DNA of 23,342 nucleotides, from positions 1-23,342 of the forward strand of contig LSSL01000435.1 in the NCBI GenBank assembly GCA_001953115.1, read 5' to 3'. Below the pieces are notes generated by a model. It saw only the letters and a list, made by a program, of their open reading frames with translations. It did no database searches and was not told where the DNA came from. Every line of letters starts with the position of its first letter. The first letter of the stretch is position 1. Below are positions 1-10,132 of the stretch, in pieces. Position numbers and translations under genes: made by a program. The stretch is from Smittium mucronatum (lineage: Eukaryota; Kickxellomycota; Harpellomycetes; Harpellales; Legeriomycetaceae).

Positions 1-28
1 TTGATATTTTTTTAGTATAGTTTTTAAT

Positions 29-61
29 GACGTTATCTTACAATAAAACTCTGTGATACAA
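29..61 (+). terminator. Candidate mRNA 3' end with poly(A) signal, from a gene left of the window
   Basis: An AATAAA hexamer lies at 42-47, followed about 12 nt later by GATACA. The same stretch (29-60) recurs at 7432-7462 on the other strand with 29 of 32 bases identical. In that copy the homology stops exactly where a 12-nt A-tail begins. This suggests the sequence is a transcript 3' end with cleavage near 59-60. The gene would lie left of the window and run rightward. It could instead be an old copy of a short retroelement tail. Confidence 0.35.
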
Positions 62-258
62 TCCCCCCGTTTTTAGGGGTATTTATTTTCACTATTTTCA
101 AAAAAAAGATGCAAATGGACAGGTGCTTTTAATAAAAGTTTCACTAGATTTAAAATGCTCGAGTCTATGAAAAACATAAAAGGTCTGCCACTTAGCCAAT
201 TTAAAATTGTTGGCGAGAGAGAAATGAATTCGTTACTATTTCATGGCAACAATTATTT

Positions 259-321
259 GGGGGGTGGGGGGTGGTATGTTGCGTTGGTTGGTATAAATAA
301 TAAATAATAAATAATAAATAA
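259..321. repeat. G-run followed by a (TAAATAA)4 microsatellite
   Basis: Positions 259-274 read G6-T-G6-T-G2, the only long G-run in an otherwise A+T-rich window. Twenty bases later, 294-321 holds four perfect copies of the heptamer TAAATAA. Both lie in the 0.6-kb leader of the FRG1-like gene. No promoter motif can be assigned. The remainder of 62-647 shows no gene. Confidence 0.7.
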
Positions 322-647
322 TGATTTATGATTTGGGCGTGAAAAAACAGTGTCCCTATAGTTGAAAGGGATGACGAAATTGAAAATTTGGACTAAATAT
401 AGAAAATTAATTGGTCATGTTTAAAATCAGCTCTGCCACTTTTAGCGAGATCAAGTGCATATCAAGACTAGCCAGAGTTAACTAATAAGGTCAAAAATAT
501 GGATTTAACAATTTTAGTATAAACAGTTGTAAATTTTATATTAGAGAATACTATTTAATTTTTAGTAAACCTTTTTTTTCTAAATCGAGAGTTTCACAAA
601 TTTCCCCGAAACTTCCAAAGATTTTCCAATAAATCGCTCAAAGAATA

Positions 648-2065
648 ATGTCCGAATATAAGAGCGTCAAAAGAGCAAAGTTGAGTTTCAAAAATGAAAA
701 GAAAAAGTAAGTAACTCTGAAAATTTTCCATGAAAATAAGAAAAAGCCTCTTGAACTCAAAGAGATGATTTATTTGCAAGCCAATTGAAATTTTTTAACA
801 AGTGTTGGCGTCGTATTCATAGGAAAACAAAAAAAGTTGATCGGAATCAGGAAAAGTCACAAGATCTGGATATTGATCAGATGGAAGGTAAAGATTATTG
901 TTTTTTTTAACAAAAATAAAATATTTTACATTTCTAGGTAAACCAGAAATGCAATTTAAACAGTTAAAGGTCATTGCAACAACAAAATTTGTTTATTAAT
1001 AATGCTTTTTTAAAAAAAAATACCAAAAAAGGATGGGTTCCAGTAGAAAGCATGGATGACCTAGAAGGGCCATTGATATTCGTTATACCTGGAGAAGAAA
1101 ACGGTAATGAGGCGCTGTGTGTTTTGACGAACAAGGGGGGATATACGGAAACTGGCCAAATAACACGAGAGACTCAGTACTTAGGGTTGTCCCCCATTTC
1201 GGTTGAACATACTGCGGATTCTAAGCAGTATGAGCCAAAAGGAGTAGAGCAAGTGTTTGTGGGCCAAAAGCTATCTTCATTGAATAATAACGAGACACGG
1301 ATGTCAAATCGTTTAGATTTAGCAATTGACGGCGGTGAAGGTAAAAGCCAAGCGGAAAATGATTATTTTGCGTTTAAGACGTATCGCGGGGGATATTTGT
1401 CCTTTAGCTTGAAGGGAGAGGTTTCAGTTGAAACCGTAGCAATTGGGCCAGCAGAGACTTGGGAACCAGTTCTCAGAATCAACGAAGAAGGGCCAGGGTC
1501 TGTATCTCTAATGGGGCGGCTGGATAAAGCAGGGTTGCTAAGAGGCCCCAATACGATAGATCCCGATCGAGAGGTTTCGGGATTCGAAGGAGCAGACATT
1601 GGGTTCTCACTCCCCTCAAACAACAGATTCTTGTCTTTTACTCCTCTTAACAAGACTTTAGGAGTTTCCGGGTCAAACAAGCAGCATGTCCACTGCAATT
1701 CCTGCTCGATTGGCTTCGGAGAAGTATTTAAGGCTTACTGTCAGGCTAAAGTCAAATATAGCCGGATGCGGGCGCGATTGCCCAAGACTGACGACACCAG
1801 CGTTGGAAGCTTGGCCAATGATGAGCTCGAAACCACGTAAGACCACCGCATTAATCATGACACCTGATTTTCCCGATTATTTTGATTTTTTTTGGTAAAA
1901 TGCAAGGTTTATACATGTAGGAAAAAATTCCAAAGCTGGAGACATGGGACGCACAAGGTTTCAAGCCTGTCCAAGAAGGAGCTCAAAAAGGCCAAATTGG
2001 AGGGGAAGTACAGCGAGACTCTGCTCGACAGAAGGGAGAAAATGAAGTCCGACAAGTTTTGCTGA
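648..2065 (+). CDS. FRG1: FRG1-like actin-bundling/spliceosome-associated protein, four exons
   Basis: Join 648..706, 823..887, 1032..1836, 1921..2065, giving 357 residues; human FRG1 is about 258. Known family role: a nuclear/nucleolar beta-trefoil protein associated with spliceosomes and F-actin. Exon 1 encodes the typical start, with AKLSFK at residues 10-15 running into a Lys-rich stretch (about 17-24) that should act as a nuclear signal. The fascin-like region starts at GWVPV (42-46) and includes GGYLSF (161-166) and IGPAETWEPV (179-188). The C-terminus carries KKFQ (311-314) and SETLLDRREKMKSDKFC (341-357), the family's ending motif. Intron 1 (707-822, GTAAGT...TAG) and intron 3 (1837-1920, GTAAGA...TAG) are convincing. 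Intron 2 (888-1031, GTAAAG...AAG) is the only in-phase join I found, but its acceptor is weak and a microexon is possible. An insertion at about 120-155 makes it longer than relatives. SPO11 follows 166 bp downstream. Confidence 0.88.
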
Positions 2066-2231
2066 TAGTCTGCTGCTTTTCAAAACCACAAACATCCTGC
2101 GTCTTTTTTGTTTCTTATACCTCTTTTACTTTTCTGTACTATTCTGAATTTAAACCAATTTCAAAACAAAGTCCGAATCTTTTTGACAGTCCCACCCTCC
2201 AAAGTTCATCGCTGTCTACCCATTTTTTGCT

Positions 2232-4140
2232 ATGAATCACAGCTCCTCAGATCTGTTTTTTGATTTAGAATTCGATACTACAAAGTTAATACAATGTAAT
2301 CAATATCAATCTGACTACGAACAGATCAATGTATGTGTGAAGTCTGAAATTGACACTCCCCATGCCAAGTTCAGCCAATGCCAATATTCACTCGATGGTT
2401 TGTCCGAATTGGATTTCGACTCAAATATTACTTTGCTAGATAGCAATTTTGTTGATCCTATCTATCTAAAATCTAATTTAGATACTGAGGAGGATATCCT
2501 AGTTCAAAATTTAAACAGCGATGACATACTTTTTACTACTCTGGAAAGTGAATCCAGTTTAGGAACAAATTTTTTCAATTCTGAGAGCGATGTTGATGGC
2601 TCGAAAAAAAGTACTTCTGATGACATTTACTTTGATTTTTTTAACAGCTCTCAAGACGAACAAATATTTAAACTAGATAGCTATAGCGACGAATATCTTC
2701 TTTCTCCATCCTCAACCTCAATACACTCGTTCTCTTCTGAGAATAGTTTCGATTCATTGTTGTTAAATGATAAATCGGAACAAGACGGATGCTCTCTTGG
2801 AGGGCCCTCTAGTATATTCTCTGAAACAAGGAAATCAAATAGAACAGCAAATAGTAACTCCATGGCCGTTTTAAACAATATTTTTTTTTCCGAAAGTAAT
2901 AAAACCCCAAACAGTCGCAATCCATCAGAAAATACATCTAGTGACCAGTATTTGCTCGACACTATAAATTTCATTTCGATTCAAATAGGGATTGGGAAAA
3001 TTAAGCCATTCCAGCTCCCCGAAATAATAAATTCAAATCAAATTTATTCTATTCATGGCCATAACAAGTCAAAAAGACGGAAATCAAAGAAAACATCAAC
3101 TATAATATCTGAATCAAAACGCGGTATCCAGTATCTACTAATACTGAAAGCAATAAAAGGTCTAGTGATCGACAAAAAATTTACAAGAAGGAGGGATATA
3201 TACTACAAGAATATGGTCAAATTCACTTCACAGAGACAAGTAGACAGAATGTGCAACAAGTTAGAATCATTCTTCCAAGTTTCTCCATTTGAAATGAGAA
3301 TAATGGCTTCCCCAACCGGTCTCATTTACGGACCCATTCAAATACAAACAACTCATGGCAAAACAATAGATTGTAGGCTCGATGCATTCCAGGGGTTGTT
3401 AATTCCAGACGCAAATTCAATTTCTTCTATCTGCCCCATAAATGGACTAAAATATGTGCTGATTGTAGAAAAGGAAACTATTTTCCTGAATTTGTTACAG
3501 ACTTTATCTACTGCCAGCCAGAACTTCTTGCTGATTACCGGGAAGGGATATCCATCACATAACACACGAGATTTTCTCTCTGTGTTAAAGACGTTCTTGA
3601 GATTTAGCAATGTTCAATGGTTCGTGTTAACTGATAATGATCCTCATGGTGCACATATTTTCCAAATTTACTATGAGTCTAACCTTGCTCGCAGCAAAAT
3701 TTGCCAAAATGCAAATCCTAGATTCGTATGGTTGGGTTTACATAGTCGTGATAGATCTAGGTAATGTTTTCACATCTCTGCAGATTTTTTGTTCTTATTT
3801 CAACCTTTTTTTTTTTCCACTACTTGTAAAAAAAAAACTTTTTAAACTTTATTCCCCTTTATCTAACCGATTCTTTTTTACTGTAAATGTACTGAACGTT
3901 TTTAGATATAAAAAACAAATAGACGAAAAGAAAATGGTTGTTCTGAATCCGAATTGTATAAAAAAGGCATTCTCTCTACTCGATTGCCATAGAACCAAAA
4001 AGAAGTGGAGGATGGAAATATCAAAACTTATTTATTTCGGTAAAAAAGCAGAGCTCGAAATACTTTTAGAAACTAAAGTCAGAAACTTCATATGTAAATT
4101 TATAAATGAAAAAATTAATAGAAAGTCAGATTGGCTGTGA
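2232..4140 (+). CDS. SPO11: Spo11 meiotic double-strand-break protein (TopVIA-like transesterase)
   Basis: Join 2232..3760, 3906..4140, giving 587 residues. The intron runs GTAATG...TTTTTAG, 145 nt; the split Arg codon restores frame across it. Known role: Spo11 attacks DNA through a tyrosine to make the breaks that start meiotic recombination. Visible motifs: RRRDIYY at 319-325, with Y325 the expected catalytic tyrosine of the winged-helix (5Y-CAP) domain; GLIYGP at 363-368; the Toprim metal site with VEKE at 412-415 and DNDPHG at 468-473; TGKGYP at 436-441; WLGLHS at 500-505. Exon 2 supplies the last 77 residues. Odd feature: about 235 residues of Ser/Asp/Glu/Asn-rich sequence precede the recognisable domain, against roughly 350-400 residues for most Spo11 proteins. 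An internal ATG at 2862 (Met211, context CCATGG) would give a 377-residue protein of usual size. Both active-site elements are intact. Confidence 0.92.
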
Positions 4141-4334
4141 GGCCTTTTTATAAAAAATCGTAGATTGTAAATTTTCAATAAAGTATGAAATATTTTTAAT
4201 AAATTGGTTAAAAAATGAAAAATAAACAGATGGATACCCAAAAATCGCACACTAAAACCTAGAATGATCTTGATTACTATTAAAAAAGCGATTGTCCAGT
4301 TTTAATCAAATGGCAAGAGGATTTTTTACTTGAT
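4141..4334. other. Convergent intergenic spacer between SPO11 and the PTM1-like gene
   Basis: This 194-bp A+T-rich spacer separates two stop codons that face each other. An AATAAA at 4177-4182, 37 nt past the SPO11 stop, is a plausible poly(A) signal for SPO11. No matching AATAAA was found on the minus strand for the opposing gene, which may use a variant signal. Nothing else is recognisable. Confidence 0.6.
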
Positions 4335-6436
4335 TTACTTCTGCTTGGGATCATCGTCTTGATCGCTATCATTGTCAAGATGGACATCAGTATTTGTAAC
4401 GTCTTCTTCCTCTTCATCATCATCAAGCACAAACACATTCCTATTTGAGGCGTTTATGTTGGTATATCCATTTTCAGAGTCAGATAGTCGATGTATAGAA
4501 GTTCTGTTCTCATTGACAAAAGAATCTGCAACTTGATCTGCCTCCTCAAGGGCACGTTGGAAATCGCTTTCATCAGCCAACATCATTGCATGTCCGTCGT
4601 GACTAGGGCCTCTTTCCCAAGCATCACCCTCATCATGAGCAAGTTGTTCGAGACCATAACGGTGGTTGTTCTCAGTAGGCATCCACCAATACAAGATGAT
4701 CATGAAAGAGCCGAGGAATTGGATGTTAAGCCATCCGTCGATAAATAACCACTTGTATCTCCACAGGGTGTCGACATATTTATCATTAAAAGTCATCACC
4801 GCGAATGTAATGTTAATACAAAAGAATACAAAAAATATAAATACGTTGATAAGCAGTAGGCGCCACATTTTGTTAAACATTTGCAGTTTGAATGTTTGCT
4901 TTCTGGTTTCCAAGATTCTAGTAGTTGCAACAACCCCTTTCATAATCCAGACATAGAATATGGTAGTACAAATGGATATAGGCAACACAGCGTAAAGGGG
5001 AGCACCATCGAAATCGTTTTGATCTCTAAAGACTTCGGTTCCACCGTATATACAACCGGAAAGGAAATGCAAAAAGAATAGTAGTGCGCATTTTTTCATG
5101 GTTTTGCCAAGTGTGGGGCGAACAATACCCCAGCCAAGAGACACGACGAGTAACAAAAAGAAGGACATACTATTGCGGGCAGCTTCGAATAAAATCATCA
5201 GAATAGCTAAAACGTTATTCGCATTTCCAGTGGAATTAAAGCGAGTCCAGAAAGTTGAAGCCAAGCTCATATTGATTGCCATTATCCCAATCAAAGACCA
5301 GATGAAATGTTGCAAAGGCAAAACTTCATACCATACTTTGTAAGATAGATAAGCCCATGAAATGAATAAAATCATATACACAGCAGTCAGGGTGCGATAA
5401 AAATTGACTTTTACATATTCAGAAGCAGGAATAAATCCGTGGCCATTTCTCCACAGAGCTTTAGCAATAAAGTCGGAATTTGATGCGGCATCCACGCAAT
5501 AGTAACCAGATTTAGTGACGGTATAAGTTACAGATACTTGCTTAGGTCCTTCCCATTGAATAAAAACATCGGATACTACTCCAGTGTTCAATCCAGCTTT
5601 CAAAGGTACATTGTTTTTACGTTCACTTTGCCAAAAAGCTTGCCAATCAGCGTCGGATCCTTCAGGATTGGAAGATTTCCAGTTGGCACGTTCAAGAAAA
5701 GTGAATCCAAATCCAGATTCACCAGTAGTTATGAAATCGCTATATATAGGGGCATGGTATTGATAAACTGATCCATTTTGGCTTGGGTTCTTGATTAAAG
5801 CCAGACCATAATCATCAGCAGTACAGAGGTTTGCCTGGATGGCAGAATAATTACAAATTGTATATTTTTCGCCTTCGGAAGTTGTGCTATCTTCAGAATC
5901 CTAAAGTTATGAATAAATAAATAAATAAGTATGCCACAAAAAGAAAAATTAGAGGTATGATTAATTACTTTGGGAGCAGTGAGACCGAATTGATCGCTGT
6001 CCAAATAGTTAAATATCAGCATGGTTATGTTACCATTGTTCATAGACACAAAGTTTACTATAAGAGAAAATGGAGTTTTAATGGGGTTGATAGGTATATG
6101 GAGAAGTAAATAAAAACACGTAATGACAAAGGATAAAATTTCAAAGAAAAAAATAATATATTTGTCGAAAATATTTATGAATTATTGAGAATATGGGAGA
6201 AGAAGATACAAAGAAGAATGGAATGAAAATATAAGGATTTGGATCCTGTGAGGAGTGGACTTACGGGTGATATTGGATGGCTTAGAAGATGAGCCTGCGG
6301 AAATGGAAGTACATTTTAGATTCACTCTGTTGGTGCTTGATAGAATTGCAGTCTCTCCTTGAACAGTGGTAAGGACCAAAGCCAGCAAAACGATAAAGCG
6401 GGCGAAAAAGGACCGCACGGAGGAGAACAGCAACAT
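4335..6436 (-). CDS. PTM1/GPR107-family (lung 7TM) membrane protein, three exons
   Basis: Complement of join(4335..5900, 5969..6057, 6265..6436), giving 608 residues. Intron 1 (6058-6264) starts GTAAGT and ends TTATAG. Intron 2 (5901-5968) starts GTAATT and ends CTTTAG. Both joins keep frame. The layout fits the family: a signal peptide (residues 1 to about 27, FIVLLALVLTTVQG); a lumenal domain of about 225 residues with several N-glycosylation sequons and Cys residues; seven membrane segments between about 255 and 492; and a cytosolic acidic tail with a DDDEEEED run. The signature AARNSMSFFLLLVVSLGWG occurs at 327-345, followed by RPTLG (348-352). WWMP and a Tyr-containing NNHRYGLEQL stretch follow the last helix. 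Known relatives (yeast PTM1/YHL017W, GPR107/108) sit in Golgi and endosomes and affect retrograde trafficking; no signalling ligand is assumed here. The gene lies next to the large gene desert. Confidence 0.88.
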
Positions 6437-7406
6437 GATGGTTTTTTTGAACCTATAAAAATCTAAATGAAGAGTAGGAAATGCCTGCGCGAAGGGAGAA
6501 CTGCGACGTTATAGACAACATATAATCGAGTTTAAATCGAAAAATAAAAGGTGCTTTTTGTTGCTTTGCTTGAAAATGCAATTGGGTCTCAATAATATTC
6601 CCAAAATCATCACATTACGTCTATAGCGAATAAATGTCTTTATTTTTCATCGAAAAAATCAGGTTTCAGTTATTGGACTACTAAATTCTGTTTATAAGAA
6701 AAAAATAGCTATTGGGCTAGCTCTTTATCACATTAATTTAACAACCAGCTACTGGTCCATTTTTCAATCACATTTGAAAAATTAGCTATTTCAGCCACTC
6801 TTTATCCTCAATTTTTGTAAGATCAGATTGTGCTTTGTCATATGTGACCAATAAAAAATCGAATTTATGAAGTTTCAATTGGCAATCCAACTATCCTCTG
6901 TTTTCAGACAGCCGCGAAATAATGCCAGGTATTCCTCCTAACAACCTCGTATACAAATAAATCTTTGGGTACCTCATGAGTTAGCCAATAGAGCTCCAAT
7001 TTTGCTTATACTGGCTATAATTCGCTATTAATGTCTCCAGAAACCGAAGAAAAAATAAAGCCTTAAAAAAGTCCTAAAAATAGTTTTGCTTAGCAAGTAA
7101 AAAGCCCCTATCAGCTCTCAGCCCGTATATTTACATCCTGCAAACAAAAAATGATTATTTTCAAGGCTCTTGACCTATGTCTCGTTGCCTTTAGCTTTCC
7201 GGATTAGCTTCAAATCACCAGTAAAGCCCACCAGAAAGAATGGATTCTCCACTAAACCTCCTTCGCTCTATCCAATATATAAAAGTAGTTGAAGTAAACT
7301 ATTGGACAATTTGACATCCGGATCCTGGACAAACTTATCTTTCAAACTAAAAAAAGATTAGCACGATATCTACCTCAGCAATACTAGTGATTTTTCAGAA
7401 TACTTA
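6437..7406. other. Gene-free flank of intermediate GC, possibly a decayed gene
   Basis: No open frame of useful length occurs on either strand, yet base composition here is visibly less A+T-rich than further right. Read on the minus strand, roughly 6800-7280 gives runs of protein-like sequence cut by stops, for example GLVENPFFLVGFTGDLK and IGALLANS. I cannot match this to a family. It could be a pseudogene, a non-coding transcript, or chance. The promoter of the PTM1-like gene must lie at the left end, but no TATA-like or other motif stands out. Confidence 0.35.
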
Positions 7407-7476
7407 TTTTCCACCAGTATTTTTTTTTTTTGTATCACGGAATTTTATTGCAAGATAACGTCGTTTTCCACCAGTA
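7407..7476 (-). mobile_element. Tiny poly(A)-tailed retroposed insert with 13-bp target duplication
   Basis: The perfect direct repeat TTTTCCACCAGTA (7407-7419 and 7464-7476) brackets a 44-nt insert. Read on the minus strand, the insert is a 32-nt body containing AATAAA, ending GTGATAC and followed by twelve A residues. Target duplication plus A-tail is the signature of LINE-type target-primed reverse transcription of a transcript, here severely 5'-truncated. The body matches 29-60 of this window at 29 of 32 positions, and all three differences are transitions. The source is therefore the transcript ending there or a relative of it. Confidence 0.75.
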
Positions 7477-8922
7477 AACACCTAGTTTGCAGCACAAAGC
7501 TGCTCTATTTTTGTTTTTTCCTAATAGAAGCATTTTAGCCTCAAAAAAATATTTGGAATTAGCCAGTTTTAGATGTGTTCAAATCAAGAAATCATCAAGA
7601 TCTAAGAATTGCAACCTATCACAGATCTACAGTTCTTAACCCTTTCCGTGCCCAAATTGTAGCTTCACTCCTATTTGTTAAAATTAACCTTTTCAATTAT
7701 CCTAACTTCTTTATTTATCGAATGATATACAAATAATATTGGTCTAATGAAAACACTGAACAAAAAGTGAAAGCCAATCTTTGTACCATTGCCCCTGAAA
7801 GGGTAAAGCGTTAAATTCACCAATAAAAAACTTTCAGGACCGTGCATCCAGAGGCTAATTATTAAAAGACTTTCCAGCCCACTATCCATAAAAAGAGCAT
7901 TCGAATTCAGGTCGAGGTGAAAATGTGTGAATGCTTTGGCAAGCAAAATAGTTATAATATCGCTAAAAAATATGTGTTTCTGTATTCATTTATTTTTTTT
8001 GACCATGTTTTTTAGGCGGAATATGAAAAGCAAAAAGTGAAGGCGGCATTAAACCTCAATCATTAGGATACATAAAAATAAAATTAAAAATGTTTTGTAA
8101 GTCACATAGTATGCGATAATAAACTTGATCTGCTTTCAAATCAAATTTTTTTGCTTTACAAATCCCATTATCTGCCAATAAAACACATTTAAAATAAAAA
8201 TATATCAATTTATATAATATATTTTACAAATCAAAATCTGTAACATTACAAAATGAAAAAACTTATATAATTCGAAAATCGAACTTTTTTATTAATCCCA
8301 AGTTTAAAATTTTTGAAATTACAAAATAGGAAAATCCTCAAAAATGCGTTGGCTCATTATTAAATTAAATTGGGCAAAAGGAAAGCGAATCAAGCTTATA
8401 AAATAAATTTACATTTTCCTTCCAGATTAAGTATACGGATTGAAATCGGTTTTGAAGATTAAAGAAATTGAGATGGTGTGTATTAATGCATCCTTCTTTA
8501 TCTTGTAAATTGTAAATTGTGAATATTATTTTTTTTGTATATTTTTTCGATTCTTATATACTGTTTTAACACAAGTTATTAGACCTAAATGGGGTAATTT
8601 GCCCTTTTAACCTACTGCATCCATGTTGTAAGATTAGATTTTATCAGGCTTTATAGTAATAAAATAACAAGTTTTCAAAATTTAAGTTTCATAGCAATCT
8701 CCAAGTTATTATTTATTTGTTTTTGCAAATTGCTACCCAAAAAAATTAGTGAAAATGGTATCTATATTCAAAAAAAATTTGAAATATTAGTTTAAACATA
8801 TTATGTAAGCTGTTTGGCAAAGAATTTCAAAACTCTAAAACGGAGGTAAATTGAAAGTATTGAAAAAAAAAGTCCATCAAATACTGGAATGACATTCAAA
8901 CAACTTATCTGTTTTATAAAGG
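7477..8922. other. A+T-rich spacer without recognisable genes
   Basis: The longest open frame is 91 codons on the minus strand (7671-7946). Its composition is not obviously random (HFHLDLNSNALFMDSGLESL), but there are no recognisable domains and no splice-linked neighbour. From about 8.0 kb onward the sequence becomes dominated by A and T runs. I see no RNA gene or mobile element here. Confidence 0.5.
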
Positions 8923-8952
8923 CGATCGGTTTCTGCCAGAAACCCATGATCG
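8923..8952. repeat. GC-containing 12-bp hairpin in A+T-rich DNA
   Basis: GGTTTCT (8928-8934) pairs perfectly with AGAAACC (8938-8944) across the loop GCC. After a CAT bulge the stem continues with CGATC (8923-8927) against GATCG (8948-8952). The hairpin contains some of the few CpG dinucleotides in this stretch. No function is evident. Confidence 0.6.
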
Positions 8953-9259
8953 TCGTAAACATAGATACTAATCTAAACTTGTGAATAATTTTTTACACTA
9001 ATATTATTCCAACTTGGAAGATTCCAAAATAAATTTAAAAAAATACTCATTAACCGAAAAGTACTGAGAATTTCTACCCGTAAAGCAATTATGTTTCTTC
9101 GTCTTCAAGTAACTTTAGGATTCGTTTTTCTATTGGAATCAGGCACATTAAATTTAGGACCCCATATATTTATATCCATCAAATTTATTCCTGTGCGTTT
9201 TAAGAAATTTTTGAAAACTACAAATCATCCCTATTTATTTTTATTTATGTTTAACTTTT

Positions 9260-9351
9260 CTTTTTTTTTTGACAAATAAATATTAATGAAGCTTATTTTT
9301 CTTTTTTTTTTGATAAATAAATATTAATGAAGCTTATTTCTCTTTTTTTTA
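9260..9351. repeat. 41-bp tandem duplication with a partial third unit
   Basis: The unit C-T10-GAYAAATAAATATTAATGAAG-CTTATTTYT occurs at 9260-9300 and again at 9301-9341, with only a couple of C/T differences. A third T-run begins at about 9343. It looks like a recent slippage or unequal-exchange product. Confidence 0.85.
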
Positions 9352-10045
9352 AAAATGTTTTATGAAAATCCGTTTAATCTGAATTTAATTAAACCAAAAA
9401 CACATATCTCTAGGGAAATACTTCAGAACTAGAAACAACATTGGTAAATAAAAAGTTGGATATTTTTTTTATCATATTATTGGAGGAGAATGGGAATTCC
9501 ATTCCAATTTCAATCTTTTATTGTTATATTAAGGTGCCAAGGATGTTAGGTAGTACCAATAATTTAACCCTAAATCCAATTGTTCTTCTCAGAACACAAT
9601 AAGTCGTTTTAATAATATTTAATTGTTATAACAAAAGCAGCTTTATTTAAGATTTCTTTAAAAAATAAATAAAAAATACTTGAGAATAAACTTAAAATAC
9701 TACCAAAGAATGCTTTCATTAATATATTAAATCATCACCCAATCTTCTGTTGAAAGAGAAGGCTGGATTTAATGCACCAAATTATGATTTTTTTGTTAAG
9801 ACTAATACATTTATGCGTTTTTTTTTTTTGATTTATTTAAAACCGATAAAAATGTCGTATATGATTTTCTGTTCCTTTGAGCCATCTCATTCTGGTTTTA
9901 AACGTTTTTTTTTTTTACCTGTTTTATTCAGATTCAAATATTTAATCATTTCATTAAAGTCGTTTTTAAAGATTTTTTTTAAAACGAGTATGGTTTCTCC
10001 TGAACAAGATATCTTTACTAATATATCGAATAAACCCCATCTTAG
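9352..10045. other. A+T-rich spacer without recognisable genes
   Basis: Overlapping open frames of 102 codons (+, 9750-10058) and 66 codons (-, 9887-10087) are present. Both are rich in Phe/Lys/Leu from T- and A-runs and show no domain. Some complexity is retained at the right end, next to the coding-like island at 10046. Nothing else can be supported. Confidence 0.45.
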
Positions 10046-10132
10046 CTTAGATATGTGACAAAGAGGTGGGATAATACAATGGGACATCTAAAACCAAGTG
10101 GAAGATGTAGAATATGTCCAGAATTTTAGCAG
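10046..10132 (+). pseudogene. Short coding-like island with a CxxC pair, interrupted by a stop
   Basis: The segment is preceded by CCATCTTAG and followed by GTTAGT, so it has acceptable splice borders at both ends. In the open frame from 10046 it encodes 27 residues including RYVTKRWDNTMGHLKPSG and then CRIC. That is unlike the Phe/Lys/Asn/Ile-dominated translations of the surrounding DNA. A TAG at 10127-10129 lies just before the possible donor, so if this was an exon it is broken or the phase is different. I do not recognise the family; the two cysteines suggest metal binding at most. Confidence 0.3.

Noticed and set aside
259..274. A G-quadruplex
   Set aside because: Two G6 runs and one G2 run do not give four separated G3 tracts; only a weak two-tetrad form is possible.
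974..1031. Starting the FRG1-like protein at 974
   Set aside because: The codon at 974 is TTG, not ATG, and the true N-terminus with AKLSFK and the Lys-rich signal is recovered from exons at 648 and 823 in phase.
1363..1698. 111-codon minus-strand open frame
   Set aside because: Antisense shadow of the FRG1 third exon; the plus strand has clear family motifs.
3761..3783. A 23-nt intron in SPO11 ending at TCTGCAG
   Set aside because: Too short, and it leads to a Phe/Leu-rich T-run sequence; the 145-nt intron to 3905 restores the Spo11 C-terminus in phase.
4491..5771. Plus-strand open frames of 66-96 codons
   Set aside because: Antisense shadows of the PTM1-like gene, whose minus-strand translation shows seven membrane segments and the family signature.
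9887..10087. Minus-strand frame ending KKKKRLKPE as a metabolic enzyme fragment
   Set aside because: Resemblance to a lipoyl-synthase-like start is only a few residues and the frame stops at once.
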